This document shows positions 39,135 through 47,729 of a stretch of 64,000 nucleotides of DNA, piece after piece. Origin of the DNA: Ureibacillus thermophilus. Its GTDB lineage: Bacteria; Bacillota; Bacilli; Bacillales_A; Planococcaceae. Numbering within the stretch: position 1 is the stretch's first letter; every line of letters begins with the position of its first letter. The position numbers and the translations under genes were made by a program. Location: positions 2,276,273-2,340,272 of the forward strand of contig NZ_CP036528.1 in the NCBI RefSeq assembly GCF_004331915.1, in the 5' to 3' direction. The notes beneath the pieces are model-generated. The model saw only the letters and a program-made list of their open reading frames with translations. It searched no databases and was not told where the DNA came from.

Positions 39135-41138
39135 CTATTGGCCTATTCCCAACAATCTTCCACCTTGATAAAGGATGAAAGAAATTGTATAGGCAATGAC
39201 TAGTCCATACAGTATCGAGAAGAACATCCATTTTCTCGTGCCTGTTTCTTTTTGAATCGTTGCAGCCGTCGCCAGACAAGGTACATAAAGCAAAATAAAT
39301 ACCATAAAGCTATATGCGGATAATGGCGTGAATACCCCTGCAAGCAAATGCTGCAAACTTTCCCCATCCGGTACAAAATAAATAACATTCATGGATGACA
39401 CAACAATTTCTTTTGCAAGGAAACCGGTTATAAGACTTGCTGCCGCTTGCCATGTTCCAAAACCTAATGGGGCAAGAATTGGTGCAATCCACTTGCTGAT
39501 TAGTGCTAAGAAACTGTCATCTGCTTGTACATTTGTTCCTGCTGGCCCCACATATGTAAGAAGCCAAATCACAACCGTTCCACCTAAAATAAAGGTTCCG
39601 GCTTTTTTAACAAATCCTTTTCCTTTATCCCAAGTGCTCCGCATTAATGTACGAAATTGAGGAACCCGATAAGGAGGAAGTTCAACCACAAAAATGGATT
39701 CTTCCGTCCGAATAAAGAAAGAAAAAATCTTCGCTAATAAAATGGCCACAACAATGCCAAGAACATATAAAGATAAAACAATCAACGCTTTATGCTGTTC
39801 AAAAAAGACGCTGACAAACAAGCTATATACGGTTAGCCGCGCTGAACAGGACATGAGTGGAGTTAATAAAATCGTAAGCAATCTCTCTTTCGGCTGTTCG
39901 ATGGTTCTGGCGCCCATCACCCCAGGTACATTGCATCCAAAGCCGATAATCAATGGAATAAAGGCTTTCCCGTTTAGACCAACCAATTCCAAAATGCGGT
40001 CCATGATAACGGCAATCCGGGACATATAGCCGGAATCTTCCAGAAATGAAATAAAGAAAAATAAAATAAAAATTTGCGGTATGAAAACAAGTACTCCGCC
40101 GACTCCCCCAATAATTCCTTCAATGATTAAGCTTTGAATAAAAGGCGAAACATTCAGCGCAACTAAAACTCCTTCAATCCAAGAAGAAAAAGGACCGGAT
40201 AAAAAAGCATCCAATAGGTCGGATAAAGGTGAACCAAGCCAATCAAAAGTCAATTTAAAAATGATAAACATTAAACTTAGAAAAATAATGACGCCAAATA
40301 CCCTGTTGGTCACAATGGAATCAATCAATTCCGTAAAACTTTTTTTATTCCTTTTTTCTTCTGTTACGCATTCCGCTAAAACGGATTGAATTAATTGCTG
40401 CCGCTTTTTAAACAGCCATTCGCTTATGTTTTTTACTTGATAAGTTTGTTTTATTTTTTCTTCGCAATCTTCAATGAGATAACCAATGACGGATAAATCC
40501 ATCATCTCGCTTAGTTTATTTTTTACAACAAAATTTCCATCAATTAATTGCAGCGCCAGCCAGCGACGACTAATTTTGCTGTAGCTTGGCAAAAGGCGGA
40601 TAATATCTTCAATCAATTTTTCAATTTCAGGTCCATAATTGATGGGGATGGATGAAGTCGGCAAATTTTGTCCATCCAAGTGTTCTAATAAATCATCACA
40701 GCCGTTGCCAGTTCGAGCAATAATCGGTATCACTGGGACTCCCAGCTTTTTAGAAAGTTTCTCAGCATCAATATGTAGCCCTCTTGCTTCAGCTACATCC
40801 ATCATGTTTAATCCGATAATGATGGGTGCGCCGAATTCAAGCAGCTGCAAAGTCAACTGTAAATTTCTCAATAACTGTGAAGCATCTACTATATTAATAA
40901 TCCCGTGAAAAGACCCATTCATTAAATATTCAGTTGCGACGGCTTCATCTTTTGAAAGAGGGTTAATGGTATAAATGCCAGGCAAATCAATTAATTGCCC
41001 CTTCTTATTCGATAAATCGCCTACCTTTTTTTCAACCGTCACACCGCTCCAGTTGCCCACATAGGCATAAGAATCGGTTAATATATTGAAGAGGGAGGTT
41101 TTTCCTGTATTCGGATTTCCAAAAAGGGCAATTTCCAT
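39135..41138 (-). CDS. feoB: ferrous iron transporter FeoB
   Basis: 667 residues: N-terminal GTPase (G1 GNPNTGKTS, G3 DLPGIYTI, G4 NMMDVAE), GDI-like helical spacer, then two Gate domains (PLIIGFGCNVPGVMGARTIE and FLAKEIVVSSMNVIY). It imports Fe(II) across the membrane. The frame extends 21 codons upstream, but ATG 41138 (MEIALFGNPN) has GGAGGAAG upstream and is the family start. One base after feoA. Confidence 0.95.
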   Translation of the reverse strand: MEIALFGNPNTGKTSLFNILTDSYAYVGNWSGVTVEKKVGDLSNKKGQLIDLPGIYTINPLSKDEAVATEYLMNGSFHGIINIVDASQLLRNLQLTLQLLEFGAPIIIGLNMMDVAEARGLHIDAEKLSKKLGVPVIPIIARTGNGCDDLLEHLDGQNLPTSSIPINYGPEIEKLIEDIIRLLPSYSKISRRWLALQLIDGNFVVKNKLSEMMDLSVIGYLIEDCEEKIKQTYQVKNISEWLFKKRQQLIQSVLAECVTEEKRNKKSFTELIDSIVTNRVFGVIIFLSLMFIIFKLTFDWLGSPLSDLLDAFLSGPFSSWIEGVLVALNVSPFIQSLIIEGIIGGVGGVLVFIPQIFILFFFISFLEDSGYMSRIAVIMDRILELVGLNGKAFIPLIIGFGCNVPGVMGARTIEQPKERLLTILLTPLMSCSARLTVYSLFVSVFFEQHKALIVLSLYVLGIVVAILLAKIFSFFIRTEESIFVVELPPYRVPQFRTLMRSTWDKGKGFVKKAGTFILGGTVVIWLLTYVGPAGTNVQADDSFLALISKWIAPILAPLGFGTWQAAASLITGFLAKEIVVSSMNVIYFVPDGESLQHLLAGVFTPLSAYSFMVFILLYVPCLATAATIQKETGTRKWMFFSILYGLVIAYTISFILYQGGRLLGIGQ

Positions 41139-41139
41139 G

Positions 41140-41367
41140 TTACACTTCCTCCACTTCAATATAATCCACATCTTTTTTTCGCAAACTAATATATTGTCCA
41201 CAAACTTCTAAAATATAGGGTCCACCAAAGGGCATTTTTCGAATATACGAAATTTCAACCCCTTCGATGACTCCTAAATCTAATAATCTTTTTTGTACCA
41301 CTTTGTTTAAATGGGATAAATCGCTTATTCGATACGCTTCCCCTAGATGACCCTCGGATAACTTCAA
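41140..41367 (-). CDS. feoA: FeoA, SH3-like accessory protein of ferrous iron uptake
   Basis: 75 residues from TTG 41367, placed there because GAAGGAG lies 8 bases upstream and this gives the normal FeoA length; an ATG 11 codons upstream has no ribosome site. SDLSHLNKVVQKRLLDLGV and the beta-strands ISYIRKMPFGGPYILEVCG are the family signature. Start of feoA-feoB-Cys-rich operon. I could not find a convincing Fur box in 41368-41510. Confidence 0.9.
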   Translation of the reverse strand: MKLSEGHLGEAYRISDLSHLNKVVQKRLLDLGVIEGVEISYIRKMPFGGPYILEVCGQYISLRKKDVDYIEVEEV

Positions 41368-41509
41368 AATGTTTTCTCCTTCCAAAAACGAAACAATCAT
41401 ATTATTATAAATTCACATATTTTAATGTAAAGTCAATAACAAAAAATAACAAAAGAAGATTTTTTGAATTTTTTCGAGGAGAATCATTAATTTTTTGTAT
41501 CCGTACTTA

Positions 41510-41553
41510 AAACAAAAAAGATAGCAAGGAATCTTTCATGCTCCTTACTATCT
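41510..41553 (-). terminator. terminator of the SDR gene
   Basis: GATAGTAAGGA / TCCTTGCTATC stem with an 11-nt loop and TTTTTTG on the minus strand, 22 bases after the stop. Confidence 0.85.
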
Positions 41554-41574
41554 CTTTCAACTTGTTTGATTTCA

Positions 41575-42341
41575 TTAGAATGCAGAAGTCCATCCTGCAT
41601 CCGCCACAACTACCGTACCATTGACAAAACTTGCTTCATCGGAGGCTAAGAAGAGGGCTACTTGGGCAATTTCTTCAGGTTGGCCTACACGAGGTATTAA
41701 TTTATGAGTTAATCCTGAGCGTTCCATCCCGAATTGGCTCTTGTTCGTCATGCTTTTGCTGATAGTTGTTTCTACCGCACCTGGTGCAATACCGTTGACG
41801 CGAATGCCTTTTTGCGCATACATAAAACCAGTGTTTTTCGTTAATCCTACAAGGGCATGTTTTGATGTGACATAAGCCGCGCCGGCATGAGCGCCATTCA
41901 ATCCTCCTGTTGAGATTGTATTAATAATCACACCTTGTTTATTATTGTCTACCCAATAGTTGATAGCTTTGCGCATTGCACGCATAACACCTTTTAAGTT
42001 GATATCAAAAACGCGATCCCATTTTTCGTCTGTAATTTCTCCAACAGGTTCAAAGCCGTCCATAATTCCCGCATGTTAGCAAGAATATCAAGGGTGCCGT
42101 ATTCATTAATGGCTGTTTGAATCATGTTTTCTACATCTTCTAATTTTGATACATCCGCTTTTATTGCAAGGCTTGTGCCGCCGTTTTGAACAATTTCTTC
42201 TGAAACCGCTTTCGCACCTTCCAAATGATAATCCGCTATAATGACTTTTGCGCTTTCTTTTGCATATAACTCTGCAATCGTTTTCCCCATCCCTGAAGCT
42301 GCACCTGTTACAATCGCCACTTTATCTTGCAATTTCATCAT
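41575..42341 (-). pseudogene. frameshifted SDR-family oxidoreductase
   Basis: Short-chain dehydrogenase split into two frames. The upstream part has TGAASGMGKTIAELYAK (NAD-binding) and ends its correct frame at YGTLDILAN; the downstream part starts IMDGFEPVGEITDEKW and contains the catalytic YVTSK motif (AAYVTSKHALVGLTKN). A single missing A near 42071-42080 (AACATGCGG instead of AACAATGCGG) destroys the NNAG motif; restoring it would give a normal 255-residue enzyme. Either a recent inactivation or a sequencing error. Confidence 0.85.
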
Positions 42342-42550
42342 AATCCCTTCAGTTCTTTCATCCTATACCTCTATTTTACTTTTCAAAAAATTGTAATTCA
42401 AGGAACATCAATAGAAATTTATGTAAAAATGTTGAAGGAATTTTCTCTTAAATCTATTTACTGTTTCTAAGAAAAACTCTAACAATCAATACAAATGCAC
42501 AGCCGCTTTTTTCTTTCAATCATACATTATGGTTGAAAGGGGGTGAAAGG

Positions 42551-42682
42551 ATGGGTTACAAATATTGCAACTACGGTTATTCTGGAGGAGGATTCTGCAA
42601 CAGTTTTGCTTTGCTTGTTGTATTATTTATTTTGTTAATTATCATCGGCTCTAGCTTCGGCAATAAAGGATACTATTGTTAA
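42551..42682 (+). CDS. YjcZ-type tiny transmembrane sporulation protein
   Basis: 43 residues with NYGYSGGGFCNSF, the conserved core ALLVVLFILLIIIG and a Gly/Tyr tail. Same family as 36377-36499 but with extra cysteines (four in all). GGGGTGAAAGG precedes the ATG. Expected in spores or the mother cell. Confidence 0.82.
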   Translation: MGYKYCNYGYSGGGFCNSFALLVVLFILLIIIGSSFGNKGYYC

Positions 42683-42737
42683 AAAAGAGTTGGCATCCCA
42701 CCACCTGACTCCCTAAACGGCACTTTATGGAACGAGA

Positions 42738-42912
42738 GAAGGAGGCGTCTGAAAAGTCATTTCAAGACGCCCCCTTTGCGGCTTTATAGAGTTTTTGCCG
42801 CAGATAAATTGCGACGTCGCGTTTTGTAACCACCGCAGGGAAAGTTTTTAAGAGAATATTACTATAAGAAGTAAGGCTGTTTCCGAAAGTGTTCGACTTT
42901 CTGGACAGCCCC
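42738..42912 (-). repeat. repeat family B, copy 2
   Basis: Starts on the base after the TAA of the DUF2071 gene. It shares the three-hairpin order with copy 1: GGGGCTGTCCAGAAAGT at the top, CTGCGGC / GCCGCAA in the middle, GGGGGCGTCTTGAAATGAC / TTTTCAGACGCCTCC at the end. The first hairpin has decayed in its 3' arm, the third is conserved with G-T changes in the stem. Confidence 0.8.
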
Positions 42913-43638
42913 TTATTTCGCAGTAACAATAGGCCACAAGCGAACATTGGCATCTTTTGAATATTGGATCAATGGATGGGTTGATTCAGATTGGATATGA
43001 AAAGTGGATAAAATACCATTTTCAATTCCCACCAATTCCACCTTATGAATGAACCACGGCTCATGGATAATGTCGCAGCGAATAACTTTCCCTTTTGTGT
43101 TTGTTGTATAAAAACAATAGCGTTCCAGCAGCCATTCTTCCAATGTTTCCTTCTTAATAGGAGAAGAAGCAGGTAGAACACGGTATTGGCAAGTGAAAGG
43201 CAAAGGGGTGGTTTTACTTTCAAACTGAATCATCTTTTCTGTTTTTTCAAAGGACAAATCCATCGAAATATATGGCAAATGAAATAAATATTTTGCCATC
43301 ATCGCAGTAAGTTTTTGAGGAAGAGCTAATTTCAAAAAATAAATACCCGGTTTTTCGCCCATTTTTACATACGTTCGTACATTGATTCCAGGAATTCCTC
43401 TGCCTAATGGTATGAACGGAAGTCCTCGAACACCTATGGATTTTATGACATATGGAACAATTGTAATCCATGCTTGCCCTTCATAAGTATCCAACTGTAT
43501 TTTCGGCGGAAGTAAGATTTCAATCTTTTCTTTTTTTACTGGATAATGAAGAAAAAGAATGTCGCTCCAAATTTGTTTCATCATCCATGGCAGTCGATCC
43601 GGCAATACCCTTTTATTTGAATCGTAAATCTCCCCCAT
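42913..43638 (-). CDS. DUF2071 / YqjF-family protein
   Basis: 241 residues. The pattern LPDRLPWMMKQIWSDILFLH, then VPYVIKSIGVRGLPFIPLG and NVRTYVKMGEKPGIYFLKL is typical of DUF2071 (YqjF), a family of unknown function with an acetoacetate-decarboxylase-like fold. GAGGAG lies upstream of ATG 43638; a longer ATG 4 codons upstream is less likely. Confidence 0.85.
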   Translation of the reverse strand: MGEIYDSNKRVLPDRLPWMMKQIWSDILFLHYPVKKEKIEILLPPKIQLDTYEGQAWITIVPYVIKSIGVRGLPFIPLGRGIPGINVRTYVKMGEKPGIYFLKLALPQKLTAMMAKYLFHLPYISMDLSFEKTEKMIQFESKTTPLPFTCQYRVLPASSPIKKETLEEWLLERYCFYTTNTKGKVIRCDIIHEPWFIHKVELVGIENGILSTFHIQSESTHPLIQYSKDANVRLWPIVTAK

Positions 43639-43772
43639 AATGCTCCTCAATCACTTTCTTTTCTTCATATTCTTTCCAAATGTTGAACAAATTATGAGCC
43701 TTTGACGAAAGTATTGTAAAGGTCTATCTGGGCCATAATGATAATAACTTCATTACATTGGAGGGGTGGCAG

Positions 43773-43952
43773 ATGAATATACAACGAGCAAAGGAAATTG
43801 CAACATCTGGAGCCATTGCAAACGTTTTATATAATGGCCAACGAATTTATATTCAAAATGTGGACGAACAGAAAGGAACCGCTCGTATCTATCCTTTAGA
43901 TGACCCGGAAAATGAAAAAGAAGTGCCAGTGGAACAACTATTGGAAAATTAA
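43773..43952 (+). CDS. sspH: H-type small acid-soluble spore protein
   Basis: 59 residues, MNIQRAKEIATSGAIANVLY, then RIYIQNVDEQKGTARIYPLD and a VPVEQLLEN tail: an SspH family member. It is a minor SASP of the spore core. GGAGGGGTGG precedes ATG 43773 exactly. Probably under a forespore sigma-G promoter, not identified. Confidence 0.93.
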   Translation: MNIQRAKEIATSGAIANVLYNGQRIYIQNVDEQKGTARIYPLDDPENEKEVPVEQLLEN

Positions 43953-43972
43953 TGTTTCTTGTTTCAAGTAAG

Positions 43973-44002
43973 AAGTGCGCAAAATGGTTGCGCACTTTTC
44001 CT
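43973..44002 (+). terminator. sspH terminator
   Basis: AAGTGCGCA / TGCGCACTT stem with TTTTCC, 20 bases after sspH. Confidence 0.85.
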
Positions 44003-44071
44003 TATATAAACAAAAATCCGCCGCTTGACTTTTCCCTTTTTTCAAATAATGTGTTATATTTAGAAAACATG

Positions 44072-44100
44072 TAGACGGTCAAAAAGACTGTCTATTTTTA
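44072..44100 (+). terminator. terminator-like hairpin in the leader of the methyltransferase gene
   Basis: TAGACGGTC / GACTGTCTA stem and a five-T run, ending 26 bases before the gene's start. It could be attenuating or be the end of an upstream short transcript; a TATATT sits just before it. Confidence 0.5.
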
Positions 44101-44125
44101 TGTTTAATGAAGAAATAAAAGGAAG

Positions 44126-45076
44126 ATGAAAGTGAACCAACCATCAAAATTTATTTATACGTATATACACCATCCTGATGAATATGAATTGCGCCGAATG
44201 GAGATGCGCGCATTATTTGGATATGATACGGAAGATAACTACATCATCAGTGAACGATGCATAGACCCAAGCCGCAGTCCATTTATGGAAGACCGATTAG
44301 AAGTTTTTTATGAGGCAAATAGCATAGAAGAACTCGAGCAACTCGTTAAAGAGTTAACCATTCATGGAAATACTTACAAAGTGGTTTGCTTGAATAAAAT
44401 GGATATTGGAAAAACAAAGAAAATCCATCACCCAGAACGGCGGAAAATCGAAAGACAAATTGGACTTTCCATTAATGGAGAACCGGATTTGAACAATCCT
44501 TCAATCATTTTTGGATTGCTTAACATCAATGGCCGGTGGTATTTTGGAAAAGCAACGAAAGCCCAATCCATTTGGCGAAAACATTTGCATAAGCCAAGCA
44601 GTTATTCGACAGCTCTCAGCACCCGTGTTGCCAGAGCCATTGTGAACATCGCCATTCCCGAACCAACAGGCATTCGAGCTATTGATCCTTGCTGTGGCAT
44701 TGGTACCGTATTAATTGAGGCATTATCTATGAATGTCGATATTGTAGGCAGAGATATCAGCCCCTTTGTTTGTATGGGCGCAAGAAAAAACATTGCTTAC
44801 TTTGGCTACGAAACGACCGTCACAAAAGGTTCCATTGCGGATGTAGCGGAACATTATGATGTGGCCATTGTGGATTTGCCTTATAACATTTATTCCCATC
44901 TTTCATTGGAGGAAGAATATAATATCATCCGACATGCTCGCCGCATTGCAGACCGGGTTTTATTCGTCGCCATTAAACCGATTGAAGACTTAGTGCAAAA
45001 AGCTGGATTTGAAATAAAAGACCACGCTGTAGCAAAAAAATCAAATTTTATCCGACATATTTTATTATGTGAATAA
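44126..45076 (+). CDS. Trm11-like RNA (guanine) methyltransferase
   Basis: 316 residues: an N-terminal THUMP-like/linker part, then a SAM methyltransferase domain with motif I DPCCGIGTVLIEAL and the catalytic motif IV DLPYNIYSH (D-x-P-Y), as in Trm11/THUMPD m2G enzymes. No phage or restriction neighbours, so a tRNA or rRNA target is most likely; exact target not established. ATG is weakly supported, GGAAGATG overlaps. Confidence 0.82.
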   Translation: MKVNQPSKFIYTYIHHPDEYELRRMEMRALFGYDTEDNYIISERCIDPSRSPFMEDRLEVFYEANSIEELEQLVKELTIHGNTYKVVCLNKMDIGKTKKIHHPERRKIERQIGLSINGEPDLNNPSIIFGLLNINGRWYFGKATKAQSIWRKHLHKPSSYSTALSTRVARAIVNIAIPEPTGIRAIDPCCGIGTVLIEALSMNVDIVGRDISPFVCMGARKNIAYFGYETTVTKGSIADVAEHYDVAIVDLPYNIYSHLSLEEEYNIIRHARRIADRVLFVAIKPIEDLVQKAGFEIKDHAVAKKSNFIRHILLCE

Positions 45077-45107
45077 ACTTTGTAAAAAGGGACTGGGAAA
45101 AATCTAA

Positions 45108-45123
45108 AAAGAGACTGGGACAA
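45108..45123 (+). repeat. solo family-A-like end
   Basis: GAGACTGGGACAAAAC resembles a single terminal repeat of family A (GAGGCTGGGACA) without a body, right next to the accessory region. A second degenerate copy, GGGACTGGGAAAAATC, lies 20 bases upstream. Confidence 0.4.
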
Positions 45124-45138
45124 AACCCCCTCTAAAAT

Positions 45139-45196
45139 GGAAACAGCTCATGAAATTTTGGAATGAAAATTCATGAGCTGTTCTTCATTTTTTCAA
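45139..45196 (+). terminator. terminator after the methyltransferase gene
   Basis: Stem AACAGCTCATGAA / TTCATGAGCTGTT at 45142-45182, T-rich tail. Confidence 0.85.
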
Positions 45197-45262
45197 TAAA
45201 AAATAAGGACCTCTTCTGTTAAAATTAAGTTACCACCAAAACTAACAGAAAGAAGAGTCCTT

Positions 45263-45373
45263 ATGTTTAAATATTATAACATGAATCAATTAGTTTTACC
45301 TCTAGATTTAGAAATAAAATTACAAGAAAATGATATTGCCTTCCATATTCACCATTTAGTTGAAAGTATGTAA
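45263..45373 (+). pseudogene. IS1182-type transposase, 36-codon N-terminal remnant
   Basis: MFKYYNMNQLVLPLDLEIKL followed by ENDIAFHIHHLVES is the conserved N-terminus of IS1182-family transposases. The frame stops at TAA 45371-45373, created by the first bases of IS66 (GTAAGCG at 45370). The rest of the transposase is not found on the other side of the IS66. Confidence 0.85.
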
Positions 45374-45417
45374 GCGTAAAATAATCCCCACCTTTTAATG
45401 ATAGGGATTAAATACTA

Positions 45418-46995
45418 TTATTGTGATAAGTTATTAAAAACCCGACAATTCAAAGGAATTGTTTTGGACCAAGGAAGTAGTTGATCAAGCTCATCCATAT
45501 TGCTTATATCCATATTGGGAAGCCTTTCAAATAAGTAGCGAAGATAATAAAATGGATTTAATTTATTCTCTTTTGCTGTCTCCACAATACTGTAAATGAT
45601 TGAGCTGGCCTTAGCTCCTTTCGGAGTATTGCTAAAAATCCAGTTCTTCCTTCCGATCACAAATGGTTTAATAGATCGTTCACTTCGATTATTATCGATT
45701 TCTAAACGTCCATCCTTTAAAAATGCCACGAGTTTTTCCCATTGGTTGAGGCAGTATGTAATGGCTTGACCTAATAGACTCTTTGGTAAAACATTGCTTT
45801 TCTCTGTTTTTAGCCATGCTGAAAAAGCCTCCAACAATGGTTGGCTGTGTTTAAGTCGTTTTTTATATCGTTCTTCTGGTGTACATTCTTTCAAATCACG
45901 CTCGATGGCAAATAGCTGATTACAGAAATTGAGTCCTTCCCGAGCTGTGACTGCTGAATGACGTTTGGATTCAGGAAGTACGTTTAAAGCCTCATCGAAC
46001 TTTCTGCGGGCATGAGCCCAACATCCAACTAATGTTACGCCGGATACCTTATGGTATCCGGCGTATCCATCGACATGCAGGTATCCTTTAAACCCTTTTA
46101 GGAATTCTTTGGCATGTTCTCCTGCTCTAGTTTCCTGATAGTCATAAAGGACAAGTGGTGGATCCTCTCTTCCAGTCCGATAAAGCCACATGTAAGATTT
46201 CGATGTACTTGACCTTCCAGGTTCATGTAAAACCTGAACAGTTGTTTCATCCGCATGTAGAATGTCTTTAGAGAGGAGATGCTCTTTCATTCGTTGATAA
46301 ATTGGCGCAAGCCATTTTTCGGCACCATAAAGTATCCAATTGGCCATGGTTTGCCTGGATAAGATCACACCTAATCGTTTGAACGGTTGTTCTTGGCGAT
46401 ATAGAGGTAGCCCTTCTACATATTTTTGATTCATCATATATGCCATGCTTGACGGCGAAGCTAAACTTTTTGGATACACAGATTTTTGGGCAGGTGCTGT
46501 AACGATTGGTGTCTCTATTTCATTACGCTCACAATGACGGCATCCATAGACATATCGAACGTGTTGTAAAACTTTGACTTGAGCCGGAATAATCACTAAT
46601 TCTTGTCGTACTTCTGTGCTCATTTCGTGTGTTTTTTCACCGCAACACGAACAGACCTGCTCTTCTTCGGGGAAACGATATTCAATCGTTTCCATAGGCA
46701 GGTTTTCAAACGTAGCTTGACGTTGACCACGTTTCTTTTTACGACGATATGTAATTGTTTCAACAGTTGGCTCTTCGGCTTTTACATTAGACTCTACCTC
46801 TGCTTCATTGAATAAAGGTAGTTCTAATTGATTAGGATTTGTTTTTTCGTTTGAAGAGCCAAATTTTCGTTTTTGACTAAGACGATACTGTTCTTCATAC
46901 CATCGTAATTTCGCTGTCAATCCAACAATTTGCTGTTGAAGTTTTTCAATTAATTCAAATGGGTTTTGGTTAGGATTCTTTAAATTTTTCATCAT
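45418..46995 (-). CDS. tnpC: IS66 transposase TnpC
   Basis: 525 residues, full length. N-terminal leucine-rich coiled coil (IEKLQQQIVGLTAKLRWYEE), zinc-finger segment CSCCGEKT, and the DDE catalytic core in HADETTVQVL, LHVDGYAGYHKVSG and LEIDNNRSERSIKPFVIGRK. The C-terminal IS66 motif FERLPNMDISNMDELDQLLP is present. It should be functional if TnpA is supplied. Confidence 0.93.
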   Translation of the reverse strand: MMKNLKNPNQNPFELIEKLQQQIVGLTAKLRWYEEQYRLSQKRKFGSSNEKTNPNQLELPLFNEAEVESNVKAEEPTVETITYRRKKKRGQRQATFENLPMETIEYRFPEEEQVCSCCGEKTHEMSTEVRQELVIIPAQVKVLQHVRYVYGCRHCERNEIETPIVTAPAQKSVYPKSLASPSSMAYMMNQKYVEGLPLYRQEQPFKRLGVILSRQTMANWILYGAEKWLAPIYQRMKEHLLSKDILHADETTVQVLHEPGRSSTSKSYMWLYRTGREDPPLVLYDYQETRAGEHAKEFLKGFKGYLHVDGYAGYHKVSGVTLVGCWAHARRKFDEALNVLPESKRHSAVTAREGLNFCNQLFAIERDLKECTPEERYKKRLKHSQPLLEAFSAWLKTEKSNVLPKSLLGQAITYCLNQWEKLVAFLKDGRLEIDNNRSERSIKPFVIGRKNWIFSNTPKGAKASSIIYSIVETAKENKLNPFYYLRYLFERLPNMDISNMDELDQLLPWSKTIPLNCRVFNNLSQ

Positions 46996-47056
46996 GTAGT
47001 AATAATTCGACGGTTTTAGCTATTTTCCTCCAAGGTTTTTGTTAAAAGTAAAAAAT

Positions 47057-47413
47057 TCATATAACTGTTCTAGCCTTTACTTCTGGGTGTGCTTTCTTTT
47101 GCTCCATTGGAAGACCATCCAATAACCAGCGTAATTGCCGATAACTAATTTGTATCGTTCCAGTGTCATTTTCATTTGGCCATTGAAATTTTCCTTTTTC
47201 CAATCGACGATAATAAAGCCAAAAACCATTATAGTCCCAGTGAAGAATTTTTAATTTATCTCGCTTTCGATTACAGAACACAAAATAACTTGATGAAAAG
47301 GGATCTAAATCAAATCCCTCTTTCACCAAAGCAGCTAATCCATCAATGGATTTTCTCAAATCAGTACTTCCTTTTGCCAAGTAAACTCGTTCAGCTCTTG
47401 TACCAACTAACAT
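47057..47413 (-). CDS. tnpB: IS66 accessory protein TnpB
   Basis: 118 residues, the conserved small IS66 Orf2 protein with VYLAKGSTDLRKSIDGLAAL and FVFCNRKRDKLKILHWDYNG. Its ATG overlaps the tnpA stop (ATGTTAG), the normal IS66 arrangement. Confidence 0.93.
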   Translation of the reverse strand: MLVGTRAERVYLAKGSTDLRKSIDGLAALVKEGFDLDPFSSSYFVFCNRKRDKLKILHWDYNGFWLYYRRLEKGKFQWPNENDTGTIQISYRQLRWLLDGLPMEQKKAHPEVKARTVI

Positions 47414-47574
47414 GTTGATTTCAACGTCCTAACCACTTCTGAAAGAAAGGCCGGATCGAAACCAGGTTTTACTTCAATTGAAATCCCACTAATTTCAATC
47501 CGTAATGAATTTTCAACTGTTTGTGAATGATCTTCTAGGGTAACGGATGCCCATTTTGTAGACTTTCCTTGATT
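47407..47574 (-). pseudogene. IS66 tnpA, 3' fragment
   Basis: 55 in-frame codons, from NQGKSTKWASVTLEDH to FDPAFLSEVVRTLKSTC, then stop. The N-terminal half is missing and the open frame ends where the intron fragment begins. The first 100 bases (47475-47574) are repeated identically at 50748-50847, where the other tnpA half lies. Confidence 0.9.
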
Positions 47575-47665
47575 ACCACGGACACCCTTGCTCTTGGCTA
47601 ACCTCTACTTCTGTCTTCGGGGTTCGGGACTTACACCCTATAGTTCATGTACATGCCGGGCGCAC
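47575..47665 (-). other. group IIC intron, 91-nt 5' relic
   Basis: On the minus strand it starts GTGCGCCCGGCATG, then ACTATAGGGTGTAAGTCCCG, AGACAGAAG, TTAGCC, GCAAGGGTGTCCGTGG. This is the characteristic 5' end and domain I opening of class C introns such as the Oceanobacillus iheyensis intron. It begins immediately after the MCP terminator T-run, exactly where IIC introns insert. The remaining intron and any reverse transcriptase are absent: it ends at the IS66 tnpA break. Confidence 0.85.
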
Positions 47666-47700
47666 AAAAAAGAACGACTTCCAATCTCGGAAATCGTTCA
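47666..47700 (-). terminator. MCP gene terminator, intron insertion site
   Basis: Stem GAACGATTTCCG / CGGAAGTCGTTC-like pairing (GAACGA / TCGTTC arms, 47672-47699), followed by six T's on the minus strand and then the intron 5' end. Confidence 0.85.
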
Positions 47701-47729
47701 TTTTCATATAGCCAACTCCATGACTTTTC

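Larger units (their letters stand above)
45370..47574 (-). mobile_element. IS66-family element, left partial copy (tnpC, tnpB, 3' part of tnpA)
   Basis: Left end begins GTAAGCGTAAAATAATC at 45370, matching IS66 family ends that start GTAAGCG. The element carries complete tnpC and tnpB and the last 55 codons of tnpA, and then breaks at 47574 against an intron fragment. The flank on the left (GAAAGTAT) does not match the 8 bases beyond the other IS66 end (CTTTAAAC at 51084), so no shared target duplication exists. Confidence 0.9.

Noticed and set aside
41368-41560. Fur box upstream of feoA
   Set aside because: No good 7-1-7 inverted repeat (TGATAAT-ATTATCA type) was found; only A/T-rich sequence.
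44072-44100. Riboswitch in front of the methyltransferase gene
   Set aside because: The hairpin is short with no upstream aptamer-like structure; kept only as a terminator-like feature.
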